This document shows, one piece after another, positions 1 to 12,900 of a stretch of DNA of 64,000 nucleotides (its first letter is position 1; each line of letters starts with the position of its first letter). The stretch is from positions 248,001-312,000 of the forward strand of contig JAPDRO010000010.1 of assembly GCA_030247885.1 (NCBI GenBank). Reading direction: 5' to 3'. This DNA is from Taxawa tesnikishii (nom. ined.) (taxonomy: Eukaryota; Ascomycota; Dothideomycetes; Dothideales). The position numbers and the translations under genes are program-made. The notes below the pieces were generated by a model. The model was not told the origin of the DNA, did not search any database, and worked only from the letters and a program-made list of their open reading frames with translations.

Positions 1-239
1 CAAGTCCATCGGCCTCAGCGTAGATACCATACAACCACAAGTGCTGGCCTCGTGGTGGTCCTAGTATGTCCAACGTCCTTTTTCAACCCTTGCCCATGAA
101 GCGCCTTTGCGAGTGAAGGTTGCTGCCTCTAGCGTGCACTCCGACTGCCCTCCAGTTTGCTGTTGTCCTTGAGTATCTGCAGACAGCTGCGCAACGGATG
201 ATGGTAGGGAAGACAGCGAACTGCTTGATGATCGCCGTA

Positions 240-1770
240 CTATGCTTCCTGCCGCGTCAGACTGTCGTTCGGGGGACGCTCCGCCCTAAGCGGGCTCCGG
301 AACCCTTGCTCCTGCGGTGGCTTTGACTGCGTTGCCGTGTCCCGACTCGTCAGGTCATCGTCCGACTCTGCATCGTCCGACTCGCGGGGCATGGCGTAGT
401 CTACAGCAGCTCTGTAGCTAGATTTCGATGGAGAAGACGGCTGTCCCTTGCGAAGACTGGCTTTGTTCAGATCTTCGCCGCTGTCAATTTCCTCACTGTT
501 CGAGCTCTCCTCAGAAGTCAGTCCAGCAAGTGTATTTGCCCATTTCTGCATGTCCGTCACGTCAACGAATTTGTCCATGTATGGGTCCTTCTTAAGGGTC
601 GCTAGCACGGCTTCGGTAAGGCGGCTCTGGATTAGCTCCTGACGTTCTGAACATTGGGTTGACCAGGTCCTCCACTTCTCCTCGAACAGTTCTGCCGCCT
701 CGTTCGAGTCGAAGTCCGGATATATCGGCTCGCCAGTCTTATCGGATCTGCACGTTCCAGTAGCCCAGCTGTTGAGGAATGACTGCAAAGTAGCACAGAC
801 CGACACTATAAGGAAGGGCGACAGTGGTCGAAATAACTTAGCCGTTAACGGATGGACACCAGCTCGGCCTGCTCCAAAGTATGCGGACCGGATGCTCTCC
901 ATTATCAAATGGCTAGTATACCTCTTGGCCTACGTTCGAATCAGCTTCTAGTATCTGGCGAAGAACAACGTTGGTACACTTTTCCCGTCCTTGCACTCGA
1001 ACAAGGCGTTCGGTATATGCTTACGGGCCCATTTCTTCCTGAATGCGACGCTGCGATGCCGCGAGCAGACTAGCCTTTCGAGTGTGGCCTTGATTGAAGC
1101 GGTAGCAGTGCTCCTACTCTTGCGAACGGCTTCGCGAAGCTAGTGTACGCTTAGTATCATACCTGTTCCGTCGGTCTTCCAATGTCTTACCTTAAATCTC
1201 ATGCCTTCATGCATGGTTGCTGGAATGCTCTGTAGAGGGTTGGTCTTTAGCTTTTCGTCTCGGACTCCCGCCCACTCGCCCTCGGCCATCTCGAGAAGTG
1301 TAGCTTCCGCTTGTGAGGTAGGAAACATTGACTGTTCGCAGTGTCCGTTGTGCGTGCGAGCGATGAGTCGTATACGCACTTCCGAGTATATCTCGCGCTG
1401 GTCTAGTGGCATCACCCATCCTTTCCCTATGTTCACGCTGTAGTGTCCTGGTTGGTCTAGTATACTGCTGTCTTGCGAGCCACTCGCTCGGCCGCCGGAT
1501 TGTAAAGAACCAATGTCGATTGCGTCGACGCCGGCGCCTGTTATGCCTACGTCTCGTTTTCTTTTTCGACTAGAAGGCATTTCCTTGGAGAACGTAAGTA
1601 ATAGCGCTGCCGCCGATAGCATACCTACTTACCTCCTCCCATACTGCCCCGGAAAGACTAGGGACATACGACCGGCCTCCGCTTCTGTTAGTACTATCAG
1701 GCGTAATGTCAGCGTACGTTCGTTGAACACGTAGTCGCTTGTTATGTGTCCTGAACTCTCCTGGTGCCAT
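240..1770 (-). CDS. Uncharacterised multi-exon gene, probable passenger of the Plavaka-type element
   Basis: I do not recognise this protein. The first exon (1633-1770) encodes 46 residues starting MAPGEF. A 49-nt intron (1584-1632, GTAAGT donor, AAG acceptor) joins in phase to a second exon that begins with a basic stretch (SSRKRKR) and runs to about 1160. A 33-nt intron near 1127-1160, with an ACTAAG branch-like motif, could lead into the open frame from about 1125 to 950, which is rich in Arg and Lys. The last reading frame (240-908) is acidic and Ser-rich at its C-terminus. Exon joins downstream of 1160 are my inference. The gene lies on the strand opposite the helicase and transposase. 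CGACTCG and CGAGTCG heptamers occur in its coding sequence, as in the rest of the block. Broken or pseudogenised status cannot be excluded. Confidence 0.45.
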
Positions 1771-2304
1771 GCTACTAAGATATCGTACTCGTATACTAGC
1801 GGGATAGTAGCATATAGACGTAGAGTACTGCTTGCTCTCTTGGTGTCAGTCTGGAGTGATGGCAGTGGATGTAGTATAGGCTTTCATCGAACTAGGCGCG
1901 TACGGATTTGAGTTGAGTCTGGTGGTTTCAGCGTGCTAACCGACGTAAGGGAACGTCATCTTTCGCAAGGAATCGTTAGCTAACGCGATATCGTGCAAAG
2001 TCTGGTTCGCGGGATGTAGCCGAGCTGACTAGCGTTCATTTGGAGTAAGCCTGGCGGCTAACCCGCTATGCCATTGTTCGATATGCGAAGTAGTTCTCCC
2101 TGCTAGCAGGAAGCTAAGCATAGATGTCGGGGCCTAAGTCTTTGGCAATGTCCGACGATCCTAGCCCTCTAGGCACTAGGGTGTTTAACACCGCCGATCG
2201 TGTCAACGTTGATGCAAGCCGAGCTTCGAGACACTATATAGCGAGTAGTGTTACTTGACGGAAGAGACCCGACAGACTTGTGTCTGATTAGTTGGCTGTC
2301 TGCT

Positions 2305-2425
2305 CAGTCGACTCGGAAATCGGTGGGGACCCCGCCCCTGTCCGACTCGGAACGTGAATCGTGGAGATCGCCGACTCGGGACGCGAGTCGCCCATATCGT
2401 CGAATCGCCGCGGACGATTCGGCAA
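2305..2425. repeat. CGANTCG palindrome cluster 1 (intergenic)
   Basis: The 7-bp palindrome CGANTCG occurs at 2309, 2343, 2372, 2384, 2401 and 2415, with one more at 2641. It lies upstream of the 240-1770 gene, between it and the next minus-strand open frames. Chance expectation is about one per 4 kb. Such clusters fit subterminal or promoter-proximal sites bound by a CACTA-superfamily transposase; that role is inferred. Confidence 0.6.
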
Positions 2426-2622
2426 TCTCTCACGAGTTTGCGCATCCACAGCGGGCGGCGACGCACCGAAGGACCTAAGTCTCTTGCCTTTGATCCCTCA
2501 CCCGCATGCTTTGCTGTATCCTCTAAGCCTCGACGGCGCTCCCAGTCAGAACAGTGTACTTTCATGCAAACCATTCGCATAGACACTCTCTTCTTCGTAC
2601 AATACCCCCTCGTCTATGCGCT

Positions 2623-2976
2623 TCACTTAATCACTCGACGCGACTCGGTGGGGACGGGCAGTAGTTTGACAATATGCCTGCGTAGCGGCCTCGCGCAGTT
2701 ACGGATCCTGTCGTTGTCCAATCTATTAGGATTGATCTTCTTGTCGGTTCTAGTATTCGGTTTGTCTAGATGGTCTTGCACGCGTCTCTTGAATCGTGCC
2801 TCTTGCAGCCCGGCGAGCTCCTCCGTGTAGGCTTCTCTAATGCCGTCTCCGTTAACGGTCCATGGCTTCTTTGCGGCCGTCTCTAGTTGGAATGCGCGAC
2901 GGCTTGCTTGGTGTTGCTGCTCGAGAATAAGCGAGAGGAAGGCGTCGACGAGCCGATGACTTTTATAGACCGGCTA
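2623..2976 (-). CDS. Open frame without a start codon, likely a downstream exon
   Basis: On the minus strand a continuous frame of more than 110 codons runs from a TAG-closed boundary near 2976 to a TGA at 2623-2625. It has no ATG near its 5' end, so it is either a 3' exon of the adjacent gene that ends at 2991 or a separate exon. The product is highly charged and helix-prone (runs such as LILEQQHQASRRAFQ and KRRVQDHLDKP). I see no family match. It lies between two cargo-type genes of the Plavaka block and shares their strand. Confidence 0.35.
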
Positions 2977-2990
2977 GATATATAGGCCGT

Positions 2991-3917
2991 TCATGGCTCT
3001 GGACATTCTGACGCAGTCGGTGCTAGTGGCATAATGAAGAAAGTCAGAGGTTGCCCCGAGAGCGTCTTGTGTGCTAAGACTGCCTTCCATTGCCGCTCGT
3101 TGTCTATCGAAGGGCGGTCTCCAATCTGGTCATTGTCCCATCCGAGGAGATCGGCCTCGCGTTGGAAACCATGGTCGGATTCTAGTATCGATATGAACAT
3201 GTCCCAGTCTAGATCTTCTATCGTAATCGCGCTCGAAGAAGTACTACACGGCCAACCGCGCGCTAGTTCGCAAGGTCGACAAAGCGCTTTAAAAGTGCCG
3301 TCCCTTCGCACAACCGACATCATTCCTTGCCACGTCTCATGTTTTGTGGTTGCCATGGAGGTTTGGGGAGCACTGGCGGATAGATGGGTGTCGTCTAGCA
3401 AGCAGTGTTTCGGCTGCGCATCTTTCTCTCCGTTTACGCACTCTGTATCCTTGCTCTTAGGGAGTCCTTTGCGCCGTCGTCGGAAGTTCGTGCTTACACG
3501 GTATACCAGGTCCCGAAAGAGTGCTTGACCCTTCTCCGTCCGCATGATCTCAACCGTATCTGGGAAGCGACTTTGGGTCCACTTAGACGCAAAGATGCAC
3601 GTAAACATCTCCTTGTGTATGGCGTTCTTTTTGGAAATCGAGCGGAATGTCTGCCCAAGCAAGCCTCTTTGTGTAATCTCGTATTCTACGCGTGCATAGA
3701 ATTCTTTGTAGCCATCGTCATCTAGACCGAGACCCTCTCGAAGACTACCGTATCTAGGTTGACTGTCTGGCGACTGAGTAGATGCAGGTTTGGTGATTCG
3801 TGTTGTTGTTGTCGTCCGAGTCGTCTTACTTGGGGTAGCCGGTCTGTCCGAGTCGGTGCCATGTTGACTGACGGCAGAAGATCGCAGTTGTGTCTTGTTG
3901 AAAAACGAGGTGGACAT
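2991..3917 (-). CDS. Uncharacterised 308-aa protein of the Plavaka block
   Basis: A single open frame encodes 308 residues starting MSTSFFNKTQ. The first 50 residues are Ser/Thr-rich and probably disordered. The centre is basic (FRRRRKGLPKSK). Four cysteines are present, with a CRPC pair within FKALCRPCELARGWPC, which may bind metal, although no known finger pattern is clear. I do not recognise a family. It points away from the helicase gene, and the 1.6-kb gap between them holds a second CGANTCG cluster, so a shared bidirectional control region is plausible. CGAGTCG also appears twice in its 5' coding end (3833, 3851). Confidence 0.5.
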   Translation of the reverse strand: MSTSFFNKTQLRSSAVSQHGTDSDRPATPSKTTRTTTTTRITKPASTQSPDSQPRYGSLREGLGLDDDGYKEFYARVEYEITQRGLLGQTFRSISKKNAIHKEMFTCIFASKWTQSRFPDTVEIMRTEKGQALFRDLVYRVSTNFRRRRKGLPKSKDTECVNGEKDAQPKHCLLDDTHLSASAPQTSMATTKHETWQGMMSVVRRDGTFKALCRPCELARGWPCSTSSSAITIEDLDWDMFISILESDHGFQREADLLGWDNDQIGDRPSIDNERQWKAVLAHKTLSGQPLTFFIMPLAPTASECPEP

Positions 3918-5548
3918 TGGTACGGTATAGTTGGATCTGTTGATCGTACGGCCTCGTTATGCCGATATATTGTGTAAGGTGTAGTAGCTTGATGCGAAGG
4001 GTTGCCGTCATGTATACTGCTATATTCGGCCTAGATCTTAATATTCTAGGTTATTGTCGTGCGTATATGTCCTTATACTCATTACCTCGAGTTAATAGGA
4101 CCACGCTTACGTCGTGCACGGGTTAACCGAGGTCGCTTGTATATATACCCTTGGAAAAGCGACGTCGGCTCATCGCGCTTCTCCTTGTCATCGAAAAGAA
4201 CACTCTATAAATGCAATGACCTCGTTTAATGTTGGCTTCGACAATGGCAATGTTTGGGCGTATGGTTCGTACAATCACTCTCCTCTGCTTGTGTGCAACA
4301 TCTCTATCGCTAGATGCGCTAAACCGCAGTAGATCCGAACGGCCGGCTGTTCACATCAACCATAGCTTGTATACTTACTTCCGTTGTCGTCGTATGCGAG
4401 CTTGTAACACCAATAATCCTCGCCAGGCTAGGCCTACCTCTAGGATCGATGGCCGAGGTATGGGGACTTCTTATTAGCCGGGGACGTTCTCTCCGTTAAG
4501 GCGACTGCAATGGCGCGTCAATGGTCTAGTTTGGACGGCCGCATGGCGAGATGTTGTCTTCAGTTTGAGGAAGCATCTCCATGTAGGCATATGCGCCTAA
4601 TACACCGATCAGAACGTTTGTTGCTGTTTCCCTATCTCTTTGTCACAAAGCCTACATGTTAGCTAACAGCGTGATTGTGGTGGCACATCATCCATATCGG
4701 TCTCTTTGTGCTCGCCACGTCATGTATCGGGTTGCATAGTTTGGCGCGTTCTCAGTGCAGTAGACGGCGCATGTTTAGTGGATTGAGTCGACGAGTCGGT
4801 GCCACTACGTGTGAATCGCCTTTCGAATCGCCTTTGTCCCTTGCATTCATGTGCTGCCACGTGCAGACCCGCCTCACATGATACGAGTGCATAGGGCAGA
4901 TAGGAAAGCGATTCGCGAGCAACGAGTCGAATAGCGATTCGTTTCTGCTACTGGCCTTTCAACCTACCAGTGAACCGAGTTTGCTCTATGTTTGCATACA
5001 GGTACCCTATCAGTCCGATTGCACTCATCGTTTATCTCATTCACAAATACACACACATACACACACTAATAATCTTTCTTACGTTTACTGCCTCTTTCAT
5101 CCACTACTACACAGAGCTTTCCTCCTTTGCTACGTTCTTCTCCCAATCACAAATCACTGCGTCTAGCTGTATCGGTTACGTGCAGCACTAGTAATACAGC
5201 AACTCGTCACTCTGCGCATCAACTGTACGTTTCTCGGCGATCTACCAACTGTCTCGCCTTACACTCCGTCCAAACCTCCTCCGACTGTCGCTTGCGCGTC
5301 ACCTTACGCGCCGCAAGGCTTCTACCAAAGCTCTTCATCTACGCCACCATCGGGAAACACTGCCGTTCTAAGATCCTTCACTCAGTTAGTTCAGCTACAC
5401 ACTCAGTACTCGCGTACGTTGTTCGCTCTTTAGGCTATCAATCTGGGACTGACAACCGACATCTCTAGATCACTTACTCCACCAACCCTCTCATCCATCG
5501 GCCCTACCGCTTCGACTGCTCCTTCCTCTGTTCCATGTTCTAGTCATC
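3918..5548. other. Divergent intergenic region with CGANTCG cluster 2
   Basis: No gene is visible in this 1.6-kb gap. It separates a minus-strand gene from the plus-strand helicase gene. It contains CGANTCG at 4792, 4824, 4909, 4923 and 4935, a CA-rich stretch near 5044-5070, and pyrimidine-rich sequence from about 5080 to 5540 that could be the helicase promoter and leader. An 11-bp match to a repeat at 13625 (ACCACGCTTAC, near 4100) may be chance. Confidence 0.5.
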
Positions 5549-8500
5549 ATGGCGGCCCATTCCGGAGTGTTCAACGTATCCGACGACACAACCTGGACGG
5601 AAGATGGCATCATAACATGGTTGCGTACCAAAACAGGCGAGAGGTCCGACTCGTTCTTCAGGACGTTCTTCAACTGGAACGCAGATGACTTCCGCGCCGC
5701 GGCAACCACTACTATAGACAAATGCAGGAGTGCCGGTATGGACATGGAAGCCCCCGCCTCGGTGACAAGAAACTCTGGATCGAGCAACGCTTTAAAGCCG
5801 AGAGCTTGATGATAAATGACCCCGCCGACACATTCAAATATCACGGCGGAACGCAACCGCAATGGTTTACTGAGAGAGTGCTTCGTGGTCCAAACCGCAC
5901 CGCGGAAGTTCCGGTAGACGTGAAAGGGAGCGTACTCCAGGCGTGGATTGCAAAGGCATGGGGAGCCCGGAAGAAAGGAAACAAAGGTTCAACACCTGCT
6001 CGCTCTACGCTACGGTCCCAGACTCGGTCGAGGAGCCCTACAGCAACATCGTCGTCTAGCCACCGCAACCGCAGCCCTCTCAGGTCACGTTTGTCGAGTT
6101 CAAGCCTTGGAGCCGATGACTTCGCAAACCTCAACTTCGGTCCGTTACGCCCCGGTAATGAAGACGCGATGGATGTTGACGACCCACCGTTCGTGGTGCA
6201 CACGCTGCATGAAATGCCTCTCATCATTGTAGTTATCGAGCAAACCGGGCCGCATCTCCGCATTGACCGGAATGCCTGTTATGGTCAGACTGGTGCGTTC
6301 CTTACACCAGATGGAGCTGCTCAGTGGGACACGTTTACTGAGTTTCTGGGCACGTCGGGCCATGAGGATTGGCCAGTGTTTTGGTTCAATCCATGGGCTA
6401 GACATACACACTCTCGAGTCGATAACAGGTTCAAGCTTAGTACTGCAGTGATGCAACTCTGGAAATTCTGGCGTGGAAGGAGCAGTGCTATCCAGCTCTT
6501 TCTCGCTCCCAACGAGGACACTGTCCAGCTTGTACCCTACGAAGAGAAAGGTAAAGTCATTACGCTATCCTAAGTGGTACACTACTGACATGTCAACAGT
6601 CAAGACGCGCTTGGCCAACAACGTTCATGATGTGGTCATTCAGACTCCAGAAGAGCAACTCACGGAGGACGATTTGGTCCAACAGCGACTAGCGAATGAG
6701 GACGCTCAGCGGCTCGCGGATGAGGAAGCTCAGCGACTCGCGGATGAGGAAGCCCGGCGACTCGCGGATGAGGAAGCTCAGCGACTCGCGGATGAGGAAG
6801 CTCAGCGACTCGCGGATGAGGAAGCTCAGCGACTCGCGGATGAGGAAGCTCAGCGATTCGCCGATGAGGAAGCTCAGCGCGGCGATAAAGAACGCGATGT
6901 TGAAGAGACCGGATGGCCGTGGATGATTCCTGCCACATCAGACGACGACATTGAGGTTGCCGAAAGCCCTACCGCACCCTCTATCGATCTCAGTAGATAC
7001 AACTACTCGAAGAATGAGGCACTGTCGTCCGCGAAGCTGCGCCCTGAGATACGAGAGGGTTCAACCGAAGAAGCCTTAGCGAAGGTAACAGATCTGAAAC
7101 AAATCGACGTCGATACCTGGAACGCTGTATGCAGGTTTTTCGGCCATGACCCCACTAACACACATCCAAGATCCGGCGTGTTCTTCCCGGGATGGAAGCG
7201 CAGTGCCAAGCTTCTGTCATACCAATTCTATACGGTTGGATGGCTTCTAAAGAGGCTACTGCAGGGATCTGAATGCGTCTTCATTGGACACTCTATGGGC
7301 ATGGGCAAGACAGCTATCGTCCTTGCACTCTTGAAGCTTCTAGCGAAGGTAGCCAAAGATGGAGCGGCAGGTGTCGCGCATCCATTGGATTCTAGCTTCC
7401 ATCTGAATCCTAACGCGCTCACTCAAGTCGATGGACCATTACGACGCACCCAATCAGGACCTATGCTAGTGATTACTCCTACCTACCTGTCATCCAACTG
7501 GGTCAACGAATGGCGCAAGTTTTCTACAGTCATCTCAGAGAAATCTACTGGAGTCAAGATGATTCTGATGTTACCAGTCGGCCTGTTGACTAACAGGGCT
7601 ATGGAATCCGAATTCAAGGATTGCTACAGGCTTGACGATGTGGTCAGGCCTGAAGACCTGCCGCCTCGAGAGCAGCTAGTAGCCACTTACGGATCAGAGG
7701 AAGATGTACCCACAACGATCACAGCCAAAATTCTGCTGGAACCTAATGCGTCACATAAACCTGAGCCGTGGCAATCGGAATGGTGTGTGCTTACCACCCA
7801 GGCAATTGCGGTATCAAAACTCGCGGTTAAAGTACCAGGAGACTCAAACGTCCACGGAGAAATCTACGCCCGTTGGAGTGTCGTCGCATTCGACGAGTAC
7901 CATACGAACCGCAACCCTAATTCGTCTGTTTGGTCCAAGTTGGCGTACCTTCCTGGCGATCCGAATTTCATTTTCATAAGCGGAACTCCGTTTCCGCCGA
8001 CGCTTGCTTTGGTCCCTCCTCTTCTCGCTGCTCACGCTCGCTACTATGAACCAAAGTCCGGAACAAAGTTCATAACCATCGCGGCGAGCAAATGGACCCC
8101 GAGCAACGCACGCACTACGAATCTACCGTTTCGACCGAACCTTGCCCAAGCAAAGCAACGCGCTTTGTCTCGAACCGGCTTCATACCAATCGCTCAAAGT
8201 GCAGCGATTATCGACAAGGCTTGGAACAAGAAGAACAAACTCTCCGATGCGATCGCCAAATCGGCACAGGATAAAGAGGACGAAGAGGACGAAGAGGGAC
8301 GCAACAGTGATGACGAGCAGGATGCCCCCGGATAGTGTCCGCGTCGAGCTGACACCAGAGTTGCAACGTGCGATACAAGTCGTAGCGAAGGGCGCTGAAA
8401 AGTACATGATCCGCTTCCCTACGGAGCTTTGGTGGCAGGTCGATCCAAATTCCGAGGGCCAACCAGCACTAGACTTCCCACCGCATGCCACATGGGATCA

Positions 8501-9298
8501 GTATTTTGACATCGACGAGAAGTTCCGTCGCGACGGCCTAGGGGACGAATGGTTGCAATCGGTAAAGGAAGTCTGGACGAAGACCAACAAACACTCTGAA
8601 GCTCAGACGGAGTGGCTGTTCTTCCAGATTATTCGCAAATTTCGCATCTGGACGGTATTCCCTTGTCTGTACACTCTGATGGAGAACGACGATGAGATGA
8701 AGGCCGAGCTAAACAAAATGGACCGTGACGACGCGGCAAGGATTCTAAAGGGCGCACGGAATTCTACGTTATGGAGCCACATGCACGAGATCGATCAACT
8801 CCCTCCGATGATGGCATTGAAGGACATGATCGCGCAAATACGTGGTCAACTCAACTTCTTCAAGAGGCCACGAAAGATCATCATTGCGGCTTTTGTACCA
8901 TTCAACGTTATGGTGGTCTATATGGTAAGTAGTTACTGCTCACACGTACTAACAAACCGCTAATACTATCGCAGTACCTGCTTTGGCTAGTAGGGCGGCC
9001 AAACTACACGGCAATTAACGATGAGAAGGACATCGCACTTGTCGCTTCATGGAACAGTCAAACCGAGCGTGACGAGCAGATTGCTAACTTCAAGACTACG
9101 ACCCCTAGCTACAAAGAACAGCCTGGCATCATGGTCGCCTCAGCGACACAGATCGCGGCGGGCCTGTCCCTCGACCCAGCGGACGTGGTGATTATCGTCG
9201 ATCCCGAGTTTGACATGGCAAAGGTTGAGCAGGTTATGGCTAGAGTGAGACGTATGAGGCTCACGCAAAGGCTCCCTACACTGAAGGGTTTCGTCTGA
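5549..9298 (+). CDS. SNF2-like superfamily 2 helicase, companion of Plavaka transposase
   Basis: Three exons are readable: 5549-6550, 6600-8934 and 8975-9298. Introns of 49 and 40 nt (GTAAAG..CAACAG, GTAAGT..CGCAG) join in phase. Motif I is GMGKTA at about 7300, motif II is DEYH at 7891-7902, and motif III is SGTPF at about 7978. The C-terminal lobe has the motif V region ATQIAAGLSL and motif VI-like QVMARVRRMRLTQ at about 9230-9270. This order is that of SWI2/SNF2-type DNA translocases. A tandem QRLADEEA repeat lies before the helicase core. Two frame breaks fall in C5 runs, near 5753 and 8322, so this copy is either mutated or misassembled there. DNA remodelling at transposon ends is a plausible role, but it is inferred from position. 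Confidence 0.7.
6680..6885 (+). repeat. 24-bp coding tandem repeat (QRLADEEA) in helicase
   Basis: Seven full 24-bp units run from 6704 to 6871, flanked by degenerate partial units. They encode the octad QRLADEEA, a probable charged coiled coil or linker. Six of the units contain CGACTCG or CGATTCG at 24-bp spacing, the same palindrome found in the intergenic clusters. Confidence 0.9.
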
Positions 9299-9495
9299 TA
9301 TGCAGTGCTCCATGGTGTAACCTTCAGGATTGGATGTGTAAGCGCCAGAATTCAGCCACTCATATCCGCGATCAGGTACACCGTGTGGCCGGACAGACTG
9401 GCCATGGTGGCAATTGAACAGGTACCTGGAGCGCAGATGGTACTTGGAAGAAGACATTGCGGAATAGCACGGAGGATCCCTTATGTCTAGCGACA

Positions 9496-9810
9496 CGATT
9501 CGCTAGGTCTCATGCTTGGTTTTGCTTCTTTCTCTGCGATTATGAAGGTAGATAGACACAATGTCATCAGCTTTCTCATGCCCTTTACTCCGTCCGCGAC
9601 ATGTTGTAGTTCTTACTACGAACTATGAGTCGTTCATGATTCGAGAGTCATCAAACGAGTCGCAAGGCGACTCACATACTTGTAGTGTTCCTTTAGGGGT
9701 ATAGGGACAGGACGTGGGAAGAGATAATCCAGGGTAGATCTAGACGCGCCGAATTGCAACACGAATCGCAACACGAATCGGCAAAAGACGAATCGGCGGA
9801 AGGCGAATCG
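9496..9810. repeat. CGANTCG palindrome cluster 3 (between helicase and transposase)
   Basis: CGANTCG occurs at 9496, 9656, 9762, 9774, 9789 and 9804. The last four are spaced 12, 15 and 15 bp. The cluster ends about 100 bp before the first ATG of the transposase gene, so it could act in its promoter or as transposase sites. Confidence 0.6.
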
Positions 9811-9913
9811 GAAGATCTGATCTAATCTAATCGAGCGCCCGGGCGTCTGGGGTTAACCCTCTTCGGCTTATACATATGCGACTTCAACACGATAGTAGAC
9901 ACACACTGCCACC

Positions 9914-12900
9914 ATGGTCCGACCGCATGCCTGCAGTGCATGTGGACGCGTGTGTAAACAATCGTACGGCCTACGGATGCACATCGCTGCGTGCAGGGCA
10001 CGCCATTCGTATAACCCCGACACGCAACTGTTAGCATGGAGGATACTACTCGTCCACTGACAACCGATATATCAACCGACATCACGGACGGAGAAACGGC
10101 TGCACCACAAATTGAAGATACACCGCAGCTACAGTTCAATCATATCAACGAAGGCTATAGCACACAAAACGTAACCGGCGCAACCGCAGACGATAGTGAG
10201 TTCGAAGAACTACTAGACGTTTTTCAAGACGTCGCCTACAACCCACCAACCGCGGAAGAGGAGGATGACCCATATGGAGACATACTACAGAGTTCTGCAC
10301 TAGAGGACGAACGAGACAGCATTGGAACCGGCGGCTCTATAGCTTACGGTGGCAAGGGTAGACTGTCGTCGTCTACCTCGCGTATAGAAGGTGAAACGAG
10401 GACGTTTGAAGAAGTTACAGGGAGAGCGGCAGGTAGAGGAGTAAACAGGTAAGTGGTATTGCATATCGACACCGTTTCTCTAGGTTCTGACACAAACACA
10501 TGTGTACGCCTCCCGTATTTGCGGACCCGGAACGACTCGCCGGCTTTACTAGCGATGCGGATGTTGCGTTCGCGAACTGGCTGCACCAGGAAAACATATC
10601 CAAAAACGCAATCACTCGCCTGATGCGTGAACCAAGGCTACATGCGATCACGCAACACTTTAGCTGGCGTTCGGCGGCCGAACTCGAAGAGAAGATAGCT
10701 GCAATGGGAAGAGGAAGAAACGTCGCACAATGGAACATCCGGCCTTTTACGCTACCTTCGACGAACACATCACAGGGGACCAAAAGATACTACTTTCGAT
10801 ACAGACGAGTCGAAGACGCGATTCGGTTCTTCCTAGGGCATCCTGGTTTTAGTAACGACCTCCAATTCTCTCCTTACCGGATATGGACAGGCGATGGAAA
10901 CGCGCGCAGGGTATACAACGAGATGGCTTCGGCTGATTGGTGGTGGGACACTCAAGAGCAGCTTGGCCGTGATGATGCCACAATTATACCGTTGATCGTA
11001 TCCACCGACAAGACACAGGTGACGAACCATCAGGGAGACCAATCAGCTCATCCAGTGTACCTCACTATAGGCAACCTCATAGCGGATGTACGGAACTCTA
11101 ACCAAAGGCCTGGATCTATGCTTCTTGCTTTGATCCCGATAGTAAAAGAGAAGGACGCTACTACTCGAGCTCGTGTATTCCATGATTGTCTCAAGGTCCT
11201 GTTCGACCCTATTAAGGAGATCCTACACAATGGTGGCAGAGAGCTACCGTGCAGTGACGGATGGACGCGTCAGTGCTTCCCCATTCTCGCTGCAATGACT
11301 CTAGACTACGAAGAGCAAGCCCGGGTAACAGGGGTTAAGAGTGGTCGACAATGTACCATATGCAGCATACGTCCAGGTGATCGAGAGGACCTCGAAGCGT
11401 GGGCTCCCTGGAGGACACATGAGGAGACTCAACAGCAAATCAGTTACCAACGGATGAACCCTACCGACCGCGACCGAGAGGACTGGGTACACGATATCGA
11501 CTCGTTCGCTTTCGGCCATCCATGGGTGAACATACACGCAACAATGATGGTTGATATCCTACACCAGCTGCTTAAGGGCGTGCTTGATCACGTACGGCAA
11601 TGGTTGATTGCCCTACTAGAGGACTTGCTTCCTAAAAGGCACGGCAAAATATACAAGGCGGCAATCGAAGAAGCTAGACAGCGCGGAATACGATTTCGAG
11701 GCAAGACACTACCAAAGGACTTCGTCGCAGATCTCATCGACAGGCGTTTTGCGGCAGTCTCGCCGTACCGCGGCTTACGTGTATTCGAGCAGTTATCAAG
11801 TAGAAGACAGATGACAGGGAAAGAGCTTAAGAGCATCCTACGACAGCTGCTGCCAGTATTCACCCCATTCTTGGAGGAGGCTGGAGCTACGGAGGCAATC
11901 CTATTTATACGCGCGGTCGTCGACTTTGTCTTACTCTCGCTCTATCATAGTCATGACGACGACACCCTCCGCTACATGACGTTGGCGCTGTTTCGTATGA
12001 ACCAACACAAGGAGATATTCCGAAGGTATCGGCCTAATACAACAGAAGACACGGAAGGCCATTTCAACTTCCCTAAATGGCATGTAATGACACACTATAC
12101 GGACATGATCAGACGACTCGGATCAGCGCCAGGACTCGATACAGGCCACGGTGAGCATAACCACGTAACGTTCGTCAAGCAGGGGTACAAGCGTACCAAC
12201 AGGAAGGAGGGCTGGGAGGATCAGCTTACCATGTGGAACGATCGTAGTCTAAGCATGGCTGCCGAATTCGACATCGGACCGTACCTACGCAACCTTACTG
12301 CAGCGGAGAAGATAGAAGAAGCAGATGAACCGGTAAGGCCAACCGAGGCAGTCAATGTGGAGCGTTATTTTGGGTGGCCGCCGACGGCGCGACCAAAACC
12401 ACACGCAGCGCGGGAGAAATGGCGGCAAGTCAACGAAGTGCAAATGCTCCTTGGGCCCACAGCCGGTGTCGTCTTTCGACAAGCGTTGGCCGTGTTCGTG
12501 CGCGAATCGAGATCACCGGAAGCCGGTGCCACCCAAGCCAGCATATACGATCCTGATCGGTTGGAGGAAGACGACTCGTGGATATTGCCGTATTGGGTAC
12601 AGTTTCACCCCTCATTGCGGTGTAGAAAAGCTACTGGTAAAGATCCTGATGATCCCGATAGCACTGAACATGATATAGTCAGGTGCGCGCCGAACTGGCA
12701 AAACATCAATGGCAACGCAAGACATGATTGGATATGGGTACAGGAGTACGCAACGGTCACCTCCGAGTCGTGCGACGATTCGGCAAACACTATATCCCAA
12801 GTAGCGTTCGACGGACGTCTGCCAGCGCGCTTGCAGCTCATCGTTACTATAGAAGACAGGCAGCGCGACAAAAATGGCAACATGACCACGCGGAGATACA

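Noticed and set aside
4095-4112. ACCACGCTTAC match to the repeat at 13625, as a possible left end of the Plavaka element
   Set aside because: Only 11 bp match, with no flanking similarity, and CGANTCG clusters continue to the left of it, so the element cannot end there.
5041-5072. CA-rich stretch as a functional repeat
   Set aside because: Short, imperfect microsatellite of a common type.
6660-6938. Minus-strand frame opposite the helicase tandem repeat (repeated ELPHPRVA)
   Set aside because: It is the shadow of the 24-bp repeat; the plus frame continues into helicase motifs.
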